DNA of 64,000 nucleotides from positions 1-64,000 of the forward strand of contig NZ_CBYM010000008.1 in NCBI RefSeq assembly GCF_000577815.1. Direction: 5' to 3'. The notes below the pieces were generated by a model. The model was not told the origin of the DNA. It worked only from the letters and a program-made list of their open reading frames with translations, and did no database searches. The stretch comes from Clostridium saudiense. GTDB taxonomy: Bacteria > Bacillota > Clostridia > Clostridiales > Clostridiaceae. Position numbers and translations under genes: made by a program. Shown in pieces: positions 55,292 through 63,932 of the stretch (position 1 is the stretch's first letter; each line of letters begins with the position of its first letter).

Positions 55292-56650
55292 ATGCAAATA
55301 ACTTTTAATGAAATGTTAAAAGCTATGGATGGAGAAGTTATTGTACAAGGAAAGGAAATTAAATTTAATAAGATTTGTATTGATACAAGAAAAGTTGAAA
55401 AAGATAATGTATTTCTTGCAATTAAAGGGGCTAATTTTAATGGGAATGATTTTGCATTAAAAGCATTAGAATTAGGTGCATCTGTAGTAATTATAGATGA
55501 AGTTAAATTTAATATAGAAGATGTTAATGTAAATGGAACAGTAATTAAAGTAAAGAATACAAGACAAGCACTTTTAGATTTAGCAAAGTTTTATAGAGAA
55601 AAGTTAGGACTTAAAGTAATAGGCGTAACTGGTTCTACTGGAAAAACTTCTACTAAAGATTTAATAGCCGCTCTATTAAGTGATAAGTATAAAGTTTTTA
55701 AGACTAAGGGAAATTTTAATAATGATATAGGCTTACCATTAATGATATTAGAATTGACATGTGATTATGATGTAGCAGTTTTAGAAATGGGAATGAGCTC
55801 ATTAGGTGAAATAGAATTGCTTGCAGATGTGGCAAGACCTGATATAGGTGTTATAACTAATATAGGATTATCGCATATAGAAAATTTAAAAACTCAAGAA
55901 AATATATTAAAAGCTAAGATGGAAATAAGCACTTTCTTTAATGAAAACAATGTTTTAATAGTTAATGGAGAAGATGAATTTTTAAAGAATATTTCTGGAA
56001 AAAGTTTTAAAGTTAAAAAAATTGGTTATAATCATGAATATGATGTTTACGCATCTAATATTATATTAAGAGAAGATGAAACAGAGTTTCTAGCTCATGC
56101 TTTTGGTGAAGAAGCTGTATTTACTCTACCAATGGCAGGAAAACACAATGTGTTAAATACAATGTTAGCTATCGAAGTTGCAGAGTGTTTAAATGTATCT
56201 TTTAAGGAAATGATTTTAGGATTAGAGAATATTGAAGCAACATCAATGAGATTACAAGTGATAAAAAGAGAAGGGCTTACTATAATTAATGATTGTTATA
56301 ATGCAAGTCCAGATTCTATGAAATCTTCTTTAGATGTACTTTCTGCTTATAAAAATTGTAGAAAGGTTGCTATATTAGGAGATATGTATGAACTTGGAGA
56401 TGAAGCTAAAAGAGCTCATTTCGAAGTAGGGGAATACGCAAGAGATAAAGTTGATCTATTAATCGTAATAGGTGAACATATAAATAACTTTAAAGATGGT
56501 TTTAAGAATGATAATATAATCATGTACAATACTAAAGAGGAATGCATAAAAGAATTGAAAAGTATTGTTAAAAAGGATGACGTTGTATTAGTTAAAGCAT
56601 CAAGAGGTGTTAAACTAGAAGACGTTGTTAAAAAATTAGAAGAGGTTTAA
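55292..56650 (+). CDS. murF: UDP-MurNAc-tripeptide--D-Ala-D-Ala ligase MurF
   Basis: MurF adds D-Ala-D-Ala to the UDP-MurNAc tripeptide. The 452-residue protein has an N-terminal substrate domain (ICIDTRKVEKDNVFLAIKG), the ATP loop VIGVTGSTGKTSTKDL, KTKGNFNNDIGLPL, VLEMGMSSLGEIELL, TNIGLSHIENLKT, and the C-terminal NDCYNASPDSMKSSLD. TAGAGTGAT before ATG 55292 and the conserved N-terminus favour this start over ATG 55250. No murE gene lies between the PBP gene and murF, although that is a common position for it. Confidence 0.96.
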   Translation: MQITFNEMLKAMDGEVIVQGKEIKFNKICIDTRKVEKDNVFLAIKGANFNGNDFALKALELGASVVIIDEVKFNIEDVNVNGTVIKVKNTRQALLDLAKFYREKLGLKVIGVTGSTGKTSTKDLIAALLSDKYKVFKTKGNFNNDIGLPLMILELTCDYDVAVLEMGMSSLGEIELLADVARPDIGVITNIGLSHIENLKTQENILKAKMEISTFFNENNVLIVNGEDEFLKNISGKSFKVKKIGYNHEYDVYASNIILREDETEFLAHAFGEEAVFTLPMAGKHNVLNTMLAIEVAECLNVSFKEMILGLENIEATSMRLQVIKREGLTIINDCYNASPDSMKSSLDVLSAYKNCRKVAILGDMYELGDEAKRAHFEVGEYARDKVDLLIVIGEHINNFKDGFKNDNIIMYNTKEECIKELKSIVKKDDVVLVKASRGVKLEDVVKKLEEV

Positions 56651-56705
56651 TTATACGAAGGAGGTGAACTGCTTTTTATAGCAGTAAAAGATGGGGGATA
56701 GTATT

Positions 56706-57677
56706 ATGAACATATTACAAGGAGATATAACAAAAACATTAATCATTACATTTGTATTAGGAGTTATTATAGCTTTAATACTTGGACCAATTACAATTCC
56801 TTTATTAAAGAGATTAAAGTTTGGTCAAAATATTAGAGAAGAAGGTCCTAAAAGCCATTTAAAGAAAGCTGGAACACCTACAATGGGTGGTGTAATGTTC
56901 ATTTTATCAACTACAATAGTTATGTTGATTGTAAGTCGTAGCTTGACTGATAAAGGAATGGTTGCATTATACTCACTAATAGCATTTGGATTTATAGGAT
57001 TTTTAGATGATATTTTAAAAATACTAAAAAAACAAAGTGAAGGATTAAAAGCTTGGCAAAAGATGGTTCTTTTATTAATAGTTTCAGGAGCATTTGCTTA
57101 TTATAGCTATGTAAATTTACCACATGATATTGCGATACCTTTTACAAGTATGACTCTTCCTTTAGGAGTATTATATATACCATTTGTTATTTTTGTTTAT
57201 GCGTCTATGACAAATGCAGTAAACTTAACTGATGGATTAGATGGTTTAGCATCTACAGTATCAGTTTTAGTATTAACATTTTTTGCAGTATTAACATTTA
57301 TATTAAAGGATTATTCATTAACTGTTTTTTCAGTAGCTTTAATAGCTGGATTAATAGGTTTCTTAAAATTTAATGCATATCCTGCAAAAGTTTTTATGGG
57401 AGATACAGGTTCTCTTGCAATTGGAGGAGCAATAACAACTATAGCAATTATAAGCGGAAATCCATTAATAATAGTTTTAGTTGGTGGAATTTATGTAATA
57501 GAAGCTTTATCAGTAATAATTCAAGTTACTTCATTTAAATTAACTGGTAAAAGAGTGTTTAAAATGGCTCCAATACATCATCACTTTGAACAATGTGGAT
57601 GGAATGAAGTTAAAATAGTAACAGTATTTTCAATTATAACAGTACTTTTATGTATAATAGGTTTTTTTGCAATTTAG
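56706..57677 (+). CDS. mraY: Phospho-MurNAc-pentapeptide transferase MraY
   Basis: MraY makes lipid I at the membrane. The 323-residue protein has ten membrane segments. It carries the signatures [48 protein letters not shown] and the C-terminal [12 protein letters not shown] 56706 has GGGGGATAG upstream; ATG 56691 is an alternative in the same frame. A second, stronger site GAAGGAGGTG at 56659-56668 is separated from both by a small hairpin (CTGCT/AGCAG). Confidence 0.96.
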   Translation: MNILQGDITKTLIITFVLGVIIALILGPITIPLLKRLKFGQNIREEGPKSHLKKAGTPTMGGVMFILSTTIVMLIVSRSLTDKGMVALYSLIAFGFIGFLDDILKILKKQSEGLKAWQKMVLLLIVSGAFAYYSYVNLPHDIAIPFTSMTLPLGVLYIPFVIFVYASMTNAVNLTDGLDGLASTVSVLVLTFFAVLTFILKDYSLTVFSVALIAGLIGFLKFNAYPAKVFMGDTGSLAIGGAITTIAIISGNPLIIVLVGGIYVIEALSVIIQVTSFKLTGKRVFKMAPIHHHFEQCGWNEVKIVTVFSIITVLLCIIGFFAI

Positions 57678-57699
57678 TAATTAAATTGGAGGAATGTCT

Positions 57700-58824
57700 A
57701 TGAATTTTAATAGGCCCAAGGATAATAAGAATATGGGGCAAATAGATTATGGGATTTTTTACACGCTATGTATATTGTTATCTATAGGTGTTGTAATGGT
57801 ATATTCCGCTAGCTCATTTTATGCTATGTTTCATAATAATGATAGTATGTATTTCTTTAAAAGACAATTAATTTGGGCAATTATTGGTGTAATTTCTATG
57901 ACAGTAATGATGTCGATTGATTATCATAAGCTTAAGAAAATTACACCAACATTACTTATATGTACAATTCCACTATTAATTGCGGTATTCTTTTTCCCAG
58001 CAATTAATGGTGCGAAGAGATGGATTTCGTTAGGTCCATTATCTTTTCAACCGTCTGAGTTAACAAAATATGCAGTTGTAATGTTTTTAGCTTTTAGTAT
58101 TGATTTAAAAGGTGATAAAGTAAAAGACTTTTGGCATGGGTTAGTACCATATTTAGGCGTTGCAGGTTTCTTTGCAGCATTAATATTAGCTGAACATAAT
58201 ATGAGTATTGCAGCTATTATAATGATAGTTACATTTATAATGCTTTTTGTAGCAGGAGGAAAAATAAAACATCTTTTTGGAATTATTTTACCTGCACTAT
58301 TTACATTAGCTATATTTTTTATATTTAGTTCGGACTACAGAAGAGAAAGAATGTTAAACTTTATAGATCCATGGAAAGATGCAGCAGATGCTGGATATCA
58401 ATTAATACAATCATTTTTAGCATTAGGTTCTGGAGGATTAACAGGATTAGGGTTAGGTCAATCAAGACAAAAAACCTTATATATGCCTGAACCCCATAAT
58501 GATTTTATTTTTTCCATAATAGGTGAAGAAGTAGGATTAATAGGATGCTTATTTATAATAGGGTTGTTTTTGATATTTATATGGAGAGGTGTTAAAGTTG
58601 CTATGAATGCAAGAGATACTTATGGTAAATTATTAGCAATGGGTATAACTTCAATTATAGCAGTTCAAGCTATAATAAATATAGCAGTTGTAACTGGTTC
58701 TATGCCTGTTACTGGAGTACCGATGCCATTCATTAGTTATGGTGGTACGTCACTAGTAATTAATTTAACGGCAATGGGGATTTTACTTAACATTTCAAGG
58801 CAAGTTGAAAGGAAAATAGTATAA
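57700..58824 (+). CDS. ftsW: SEDS peptidoglycan polymerase FtsW/SpoVE
   Basis: SEDS proteins polymerise glycan strands with a partner class B PBP. The 374-residue protein has ten membrane segments and the family motifs MVYSASSF, FKRQLIWAIIG, FQPSELTKYAVVMFLA, AEHNMSIAAIIM and the C-terminal GVPMPFISYGGTS. TTGGAGGA (57686-57693) is too close to ATG 57694, so the start is ATG 57700. The likely partner is the PBP encoded at 52928. FtsW and SpoVE cannot be told apart here. Confidence 0.94.
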   Translation: MNFNRPKDNKNMGQIDYGIFYTLCILLSIGVVMVYSASSFYAMFHNNDSMYFFKRQLIWAIIGVISMTVMMSIDYHKLKKITPTLLICTIPLLIAVFFFPAINGAKRWISLGPLSFQPSELTKYAVVMFLAFSIDLKGDKVKDFWHGLVPYLGVAGFFAALILAEHNMSIAAIIMIVTFIMLFVAGGKIKHLFGIILPALFTLAIFFIFSSDYRRERMLNFIDPWKDAADAGYQLIQSFLALGSGGLTGLGLGQSRQKTLYMPEPHNDFIFSIIGEEVGLIGCLFIIGLFLIFIWRGVKVAMNARDTYGKLLAMGITSIIAVQAIINIAVVTGSMPVTGVPMPFISYGGTSLVINLTAMGILLNISRQVERKIV

Positions 58825-58835
58825 TATAGGTTGGT

Positions 58836-58870
58836 AAGAGCTTCTAATTTTAGAGGCTCTTAAATTTTTA
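58836..58870 (+). terminator. Terminator after ftsW
   Basis: AAGAGCTTCTA (58836-58846) pairs with TAGAGGCTCTT (58851-58861), with one G-U pair, then AAATTTTTA. It splits the cluster between ftsW and ftsQ. Confidence 0.7.
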
Positions 58871-58971
58871 TGTACAATAATCCAAGAATAATATAAAATA
58901 ATTATAAAAAATTACAGGTTTTATGTTAAAATTATAGTAAAAGATTGAAATAATGAGGGATAAGGTAAGTG

Positions 58972-59808
58972 ATGAAAGACGCAAAAAAGTTTATAAAAGC
59001 AAAAAAAAGAAAAAAGTTAATAAAAAAGGTAACTTTAATGACGATAGTAATAGTAGTAGCTTTATTTATTTTCTTTACTAAAGCACCAATTTTTAATATT
59101 AAGTCTATTACCTTTAAGGGAAATGTTACTATAGCAAAAGAGGTTTTATATAGTGAAGTAGAGGATAGAATAGGGTTAAATATTTTTACTGTAAATCAGA
59201 AAAGCATAAAAGAGGAAATTTTAAAGAACAGATATGTTAGTTCTATTAGTGTAAAAAGAAAAGGCCTTAATGGATTAGTGATACAAATAACAGAGGAAGC
59301 TCCAGTTTATTACATAAACGATAGAACTAAAATTTCAATTATTAATGAAAACTTAGATGTAATAGAAGAAGTTGATAATCTTGAAGGAAGAAATTTAGTT
59401 GAGATAAAGGGATTGGATTTAAGTATAGTTAATGATAAAAGTCGTGTAGATGATTTGCATACATACAAGAATATTTTAGCTAATTTTTATCCATTTATTT
59501 CTCAAAATAAAGAAGAAATTCATCTTTCAAGTTTAGATATAAGCAATATTGTAAACATAATTGGATATATAGGCGATATTGAAATATTCTTTGGCGATGA
59601 TAGTGATTTATACAATAAAATGGAAAATGTGTATAGAATAATTCTAAATGATGGTATAAATATGAAAAAAGGATATATTAATGTTAGTATAAATGGTTCA
59701 CCAGTAATAAAAAATGAACCAGTTGAAGAAGATGAAGCAGAAAGTAATGAAGAAAATCAAGTTACAGATGAATTTGAGCAGGATGTAATTATTCAGGGGT
59801 TAGAGTAG
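58972..59808 (+). CDS. ftsQ: Cell division protein FtsQ/DivIB
   Basis: FtsQ/DivIB is a divisome scaffold. The 278-residue bitopic protein has a strongly basic cytoplasmic tail (KDAKKFIKAKKRKKLIKK), one membrane segment (about 21-40) and a POTRA domain starting FNIKSITFKGNVTIAKEVLYSEV. A beta domain with ITEEAPVYYINDRTK and an acidic C-terminal tail follow. GAGGGATAAGG precedes; GTG 58969 and ATG 58972 are adjacent and I take the ATG. Confidence 0.9.
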   Translation: MKDAKKFIKAKKRKKLIKKVTLMTIVIVVALFIFFTKAPIFNIKSITFKGNVTIAKEVLYSEVEDRIGLNIFTVNQKSIKEEILKNRYVSSISVKRKGLNGLVIQITEEAPVYYINDRTKISIINENLDVIEEVDNLEGRNLVEIKGLDLSIVNDKSRVDDLHTYKNILANFYPFISQNKEEIHLSSLDISNIVNIIGYIGDIEIFFGDDSDLYNKMENVYRIILNDGINMKKGYINVSINGSPVIKNEPVEEDEAESNEENQVTDEFEQDVIIQGLE

Positions 59809-59818
59809 GAGGAATAAA

Positions 59819-60538
59819 ATGAATAGAGCAGTATCTCAGGTAGTTGTGGCAGCTGTTTGTGCATTATTAGGTTTTTTATTAACTTATCAGTTTAAGGAAT
59901 TAAATTCAGCTAATAGTGGTAATATTGATTATAATAGTTCGGATATTTTATCAGAAATAGAAAACTTAAAAAAAGAAAAAGAAGATTTGCAAAAAAATAA
60001 TGAAATACTTTCAGAAGAGTTAAAACAATTAGAAGATGCAGCAGCAAAAGAAGGGGAAGTTGAAGGAGAAATTAAAAAGCAACTGGATAATGCAAGAATG
60101 CAACTTGGACTATTAGATGTAAAAGGACCAGGATTAGTTGTTACATTAGCTTTAAAAAATTCAGTATTTGGAACTAATGGAACTCAAAATGTAAATACTG
60201 TTAGTGAAGAAGAAATTGTAAATTTAATTAACTCTTTATGGTATGCAGGAGCGGAAGCAATTTCTATAAATGAAATGAGAATTACGCCTCAAACAGGTAT
60301 AAAGACTGCTGGTAGTTCAATTTCTATAGGTTCTGCAGGTAGAATTGATCCTAATAGTGAAATTACTATAAAAGCTATTGGAGATAAAAATAAATTAAAT
60401 CTTGCTGTTAATTTTCCAGGAGTTTTAGATTATGGAGCATTAAAAAGTTATAGTAGTGATGTTAAACAAAGTGATGATATAACAATAGTAAAGACAACTC
60501 AATCATTAAGGTATGAGTATATAAAACCGGTACAATAA
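59819..60538 (+). CDS. DUF881 family membrane-anchored protein (first copy)
   Basis: A 239-residue protein with an N-terminal membrane segment (about 5-24), a coiled coil (about 45-90), and the DUF881 domain (GPGLVVTLAL, then NLINSLWYAGAEAISINEMRI and GSAGRIDPNSEITIKAIG). The function is unknown. In Firmicutes pairs of such proteins flank the Sbp gene next to the division cluster, as here. TAGGAGGAATA precedes the ATG, 10 bases after ftsQ. A second DUF881 gene lies at 60902. Confidence 0.88.
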   Translation: MNRAVSQVVVAAVCALLGFLLTYQFKELNSANSGNIDYNSSDILSEIENLKKEKEDLQKNNEILSEELKQLEDAAAKEGEVEGEIKKQLDNARMQLGLLDVKGPGLVVTLALKNSVFGTNGTQNVNTVSEEEIVNLINSLWYAGAEAISINEMRITPQTGIKTAGSSISIGSAGRIDPNSEITIKAIGDKNKLNLAVNFPGVLDYGALKSYSSDVKQSDDITIVKTTQSLRYEYIKPVQ

Positions 60539-60550
60539 AGGAGGAAGTTT

Positions 60551-60901
60551 ATGATAGCAGTTATAGGTTTATTATTAGGCGTGTTTTTAGGATTAATTTT
60601 TGATGTAAATATACCAGAGAATTTTTCTCCTTATATGTCAGTTGCAATTTTAGCATGTTTAGATTCTGTATTTGGAGCTTTTAGGGCATCATTAAATAAT
60701 AATTTTAAGCCAGATATATTTATATCAGGTTTTTTTGGAAATGCTTTACTTGCTGCAGGATTAGCATATTTAGGAGATAAATTAGGGATTCCAATATATA
60801 TCGCAGCAGTAATAGTATTCGGTGGTAGAATATTTGATAATTTTGGATCAATTAGAAGAATTTTATTAGAAAAGTTTAAAAATAAACAAAGAGGTGATTA
60901 A
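60551..60901 (+). CDS. sbp: Small basic membrane protein (Sbp family, DUF1290)
   Basis: A 116-residue protein with three to four membrane segments. It matches the Sbp family: GLLLGVFLGLIFDVNIPENFSPYMSVAILACLDSVFGAFRA, then FISGFFGNALLAAGLAYLGDKLG and VFGGRIFDNFGSIRR. The function is unknown; it is constantly found between DUF881 genes near ftsZ or sepF. AAAGGAGG lies before the ATG. Its stop is directly followed by the GTG of the next gene. Confidence 0.9.
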   Translation: MIAVIGLLLGVFLGLIFDVNIPENFSPYMSVAILACLDSVFGAFRASLNNNFKPDIFISGFFGNALLAAGLAYLGDKLGIPIYIAAVIVFGGRIFDNFGSIRRILLEKFKNKQRGD

Positions 60902-61639
60902 GTGATAAAAAATACAAGTAAATTTTTTATTTTACTAGCCTCGATTTTAATAGGTTTTTTAATTGTAGTTAATGTAGGAAAGAATAGTATTAATGGATTC
61001 TTTAATATGAATTCAATTGAATATAAGGATGCAATTGAAGAAAGAAATAAGCTATATTATGATATAACAGCATTAAGTGAAGACAATTATGAGTTAATTA
61101 AAAGAATTGCATTACTTGATGTTGATGATGACGGAAATAGTGAAAAAGTAGTAGAGCATATGAAAGAACAATTAGATATATATTCTTTACTTTCGGGAGT
61201 AGATGCAACAAAGGGGTCAGGTATTATATTGACAATTAATGATGGAGATTACAATATCAATACTGATTCTCAAGATGAAGTAAATAGAAAAACTTTACAT
61301 TCAGCAGATGCAGCATTAATATTAAATGAATTAAGAACCGCAGGAGCTGAAGCTATTGCAATAAATAATTATAGAGTTTTAAATACAACTGGACTTGTAT
61401 GTGCATGGGCATTTATAAGATTCGAGGAAAATGGTAATGATATGGAAGGAGCTCCTTTTAAATTTTATGCAATAGGAGATCCAGATCAATTAGAAGCAGC
61501 ATTACTAGCAGAAGGTAGTCATATCAATGAATTATTAATAAGAAAATTGAAGATTACCATTGACAAATATGATGAAATGGAATTACCAAAGGCAGTTAAA
61601 TCAATTTCACCCAAATTTATGGAAAGAGCCGATAATTAA
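60902..61639 (+). CDS. DUF881 family membrane-anchored protein (second copy)
   Basis: A 245-residue paralogue of the protein at 59819: an N-terminal membrane segment (about 7-26), a helical linker, then GSGIILTINDGDYNINTDS, ALILNELRTAGAEAIAINNYRV and FKFYAIGDPDQLEAALL. The start is GTG 60902 immediately after the sbp stop, with AGAGGTGATT in the sbp end as ribosome-binding site. The DUF881-sbp-DUF881 block is translationally coupled. The function is unknown. Confidence 0.88.
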   Translation: MIKNTSKFFILLASILIGFLIVVNVGKNSINGFFNMNSIEYKDAIEERNKLYYDITALSEDNYELIKRIALLDVDDDGNSEKVVEHMKEQLDIYSLLSGVDATKGSGIILTINDGDYNINTDSQDEVNRKTLHSADAALILNELRTAGAEAIAINNYRVLNTTGLVCAWAFIRFEENGNDMEGAPFKFYAIGDPDQLEAALLAEGSHINELLIRKLKITIDKYDEMELPKAVKSISPKFMERADN

Positions 61640-61767
61640 ATTAAAAAAAGTATTAAAAATTATAAAGAAAAATGTTATAATTATATAGTAGTATAGAAGG
61701 GAATTTTATACTTTTGAAGAATATAAATGTATGGAAGATATTATGCTCTTTCAAGGGAGGGATAAAT

Positions 61768-62424
61768 ATTAGTATTGCAGAGAAAAATATGGCAATTTTA
61801 AATGAAATACCTAAGGACGTTACTTTAGTAGCTGTATCTAAAACTAAACCCATAGAAATGATAATGGAATGTTATGATATTGGTCAAAGAGATTTTGGAG
61901 AAAATAAGGTTCAAGATTTAATTGCTAAAAAAGAAGTATTACCTAAAGATATAAGGTGGCATTTTATAGGTAAATTACAAACAAATAAAGTGAAGTATTT
62001 AGTAAATAATGTTCACTTAATACATTCTTTATCTAGTATAAAGCTATTGGAAAAAATAGAAAGTGAATTTGGAAAAAATAATTTATCTGCAGATGTACTT
62101 ATTCAAATAAATATTGGAAGAGAAGAAAGCAAAAGTGGTATTTATGAAGAAGAGCTTGAAGATATGATCAAAGCTGTTGAAAATTGCAATCATGTTAATG
62201 TCAAAGGCCTTATGGTTATAATACCGAAAGGTACTGATGAGGAAAATAGATATTATTTTAATAAAACTAAAAAAATATTTGATAACTTAAAAGATAGAAA
62301 GCTTAAAAATATATCTATGCAAGTTTTATCAATGGGAATGACAAATGATTATAAAATTGCAATCCAAGAAGGAGCTACAATGATAAGAGTTGGTTCTGGA
62401 ATATTTGGATTAAGAGAAAAGTAG
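61768..62424 (+). CDS. YggS/YlmE family PLP-binding protein
   Basis: PLPBP proteins keep pyridoxal phosphate and amino-acid pools in balance. The alanine-racemase-like barrel has the PLP lysine in LVAVSKTKP, then RDFGENKVQD, WHFIGKLQTNKVKYL, HSLSS, VKGLMVI and LSMGMTNDYKIAIQEGATMIRVG. The frame is open to TTG 61714. The best ribosome-binding site, AAGGGAGGG (61753-61761), instead points to an ATT codon at 61768, giving ISIAEKNMAILNEIPK, the usual N-terminus of the family. The start is thus uncertain between TTG 61714 and ATT 61768. Confidence 0.9.
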   Translation: MSIAEKNMAILNEIPKDVTLVAVSKTKPIEMIMECYDIGQRDFGENKVQDLIAKKEVLPKDIRWHFIGKLQTNKVKYLVNNVHLIHSLSSIKLLEKIESEFGKNNLSADVLIQINIGREESKSGIYEEELEDMIKAVENCNHVNVKGLMVIIPKGTDEENRYYFNKTKKIFDNLKDRKLKNISMQVLSMGMTNDYKIAIQEGATMIRVGSGIFGLREK

Positions 62425-62437
62425 GAGGATGGAGTAA

Positions 62438-62884
62438 ATGAGTATGTTTGAAAAATTTAAAGAAATAATAGGTGGCGGAGATTATGATGAAGACTTCGAT
62501 GATATAGATGAAGTTGAAGAAGAGGAAGAAGAAGTTGAAGAAGTTGAACCAATAATCTCTAAACAAAGGGGTAATAAGGTTGTTAATATTCATAATTCAG
62601 CATCAGCTAAGGTTATGGTTGTTAAGCCTGCTTCTTATGATGAAGCTAGAGAAATTGCGGAAGCAATAAAAAATAGAAAAATTGTAGTTGTTAACACTAC
62701 AGCTATGGAAACTAAAATAGCACAAAGATTAGTTGACTTTATTAGTGGTGCTTGTTGTGTATTAGGAGCTCAGCTTCAAGAAGTTGAACAAAGAGTATAT
62801 TTACTTTCACCATCAAATGTTGAAGTTAGTAATGAATTAAGAACTGAAATAAGCTCAAAAGCACTTTTCAATTGGAATAAGTAG
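62438..62884 (+). CDS. sepF: Cell division protein SepF
   Basis: SepF bundles FtsZ filaments and tethers them to the membrane. The 148-residue protein has an N-terminal amphipathic helix ([12 protein letters not shown]), a very acidic linker (about 18-45), and the SepF core ([60 protein letters not shown]). TAGGAGGATG precedes the ATG. It is in the standard ylmE-sepF-yggT-ylmH-divIVA order. Confidence 0.95.
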   Translation: MSMFEKFKEIIGGGDYDEDFDDIDEVEEEEEEVEEVEPIISKQRGNKVVNIHNSASAKVMVVKPASYDEAREIAEAIKNRKIVVVNTTAMETKIAQRLVDFISGACCVLGAQLQEVEQRVYLLSPSNVEVSNELRTEISSKALFNWNK

Positions 62885-62887
62885 GAG

Positions 62888-63148
62888 GTGATTCCAATAG
62901 GAATCATAGGTAGTTTTTTATATTTACTATTTTCAGTTTTGAATATAACAATTTTAGCTGAGGTAATTTTATCATATATACCTAGTATTACTGAAAGTAA
63001 TTTTTATAGAATTTTAATTTCATTGAATTATCCTATATTATAACCTTTTAGAAGAATTCAAGAAAAATTTTTTGAAAATATGATGATTGATTTTGCGCCT
63101 CTTATGGCAATTGTTGTATTAAATTTAATTAGTGGGATGTTGTTATAA
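62888..63148 (+). pseudogene. yggT: YggT family membrane protein, interrupted by in-frame stop
   Basis: The frame reads IGIIGSFLYLLFSVLNIT, then EVILSYIPSITESNFYRIL, then NYPIL, then TAA at 63041-63043, then PFRRIQEKFFENMMIDFAPL and MAIVVLNLISGMLL to TAA 63146-63148. The family normally has Glu-Pro at this point, so the TAA stands where GAA is expected. Both halves keep YggT features (two hydrophobic segments, P-x-R-x-I, DF-x-P). The start is also unusual: AGGAGG (62883-62888) is best spaced for ATA 62897, and GTG 62888 overlaps it. It is a recent nonsense mutation or a sequencing error. Confidence 0.75.
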
Positions 63149-63150
63149 TA

Positions 63151-63918
63151 ATGATTTCTAAAGAAGATATTTTAAAAAATTTTTTAAAAGAAGATACTGA
63201 AGATGTTTTAAAGGTTTATGAATGCATGAGTTTAGCCTATAGCAAAGGTATTCCTATGTTTACTAAATTCTTTTGTAAACCTAATATATGGCTTTTCTTT
63301 ATTAATAAATTTAATTCGAATAATTTCAAAGTAGAAGCTAAGGGTGCCTTTGATGAATGTGATAGAAGAATACTAGCATTTAATAATATTTATGATATTC
63401 CTATGCCTTATAGGATTGTAAAAATTATTAATAAATCTAAATTTAACAATTTATGTCATAAAGATTATTTAGGAGCTATTATGGCTTTAGGATTAGAAAG
63501 AGAAAAGCTAGGTGATTTAAGAGTAATCGATGATTTTGCAATAGTCCCTATTTATGATGAGGTTGCTGATTATGTTATAAGTGAATTAAGTAGCGTAGGA
63601 AGAGCTCCTGTAATTGTTGAAGAAGTATTTGAAGATAATTTACCTAAGTGCAATTATGTAGAGGAAATTATAATAGTTTCATCTCTTAGATTAGATAGTA
63701 TAGTTGCAAAACTTGCTAAATTATCAAGAGGAAAAGCAATTGATTTGATTGATAGTGGAAAAGTATTAGTTGATTATTCTAAGAGTTCACAAAAGAGTAA
63801 AGATATAAAAACTAATCAAAGGATTACTATTGGAGGAACAGGAAAGTTCATAATAGGGGAAATTGTAGGAAGCACAAAAAGTGGAAAATATAAAGTTAAA
63901 ATAAACAAATTTGTATAG
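63151..63918 (+). CDS. ylmH: YlmH family RNA-binding protein (S4 domain)
   Basis: YlmH carries a C-terminal S4 RNA-binding domain and is linked to ribosome quality control and to the division cluster. The 255-residue protein has an N-terminal domain, a middle domain (YLGAIMALGLEREKLGDLRV, then DYVISELSSVGRAPV), and the S4 domain (SSLRLDSIVAKLAKLSRGKA and IDLIDSGKVLVDYSK) followed by a basic tail. ATG 63151 starts just after the yggT stop. It is next to divIVA. Confidence 0.93.
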   Translation: MISKEDILKNFLKEDTEDVLKVYECMSLAYSKGIPMFTKFFCKPNIWLFFINKFNSNNFKVEAKGAFDECDRRILAFNNIYDIPMPYRIVKIINKSKFNNLCHKDYLGAIMALGLEREKLGDLRVIDDFAIVPIYDEVADYVISELSSVGRAPVIVEEVFEDNLPKCNYVEEIIIVSSLRLDSIVAKLAKLSRGKAIDLIDSGKVLVDYSKSSQKSKDIKTNQRITIGGTGKFIIGEIVGSTKSGKYKVKINKFV

Positions 63919-63932
63919 AAGAGGTGGATGGA

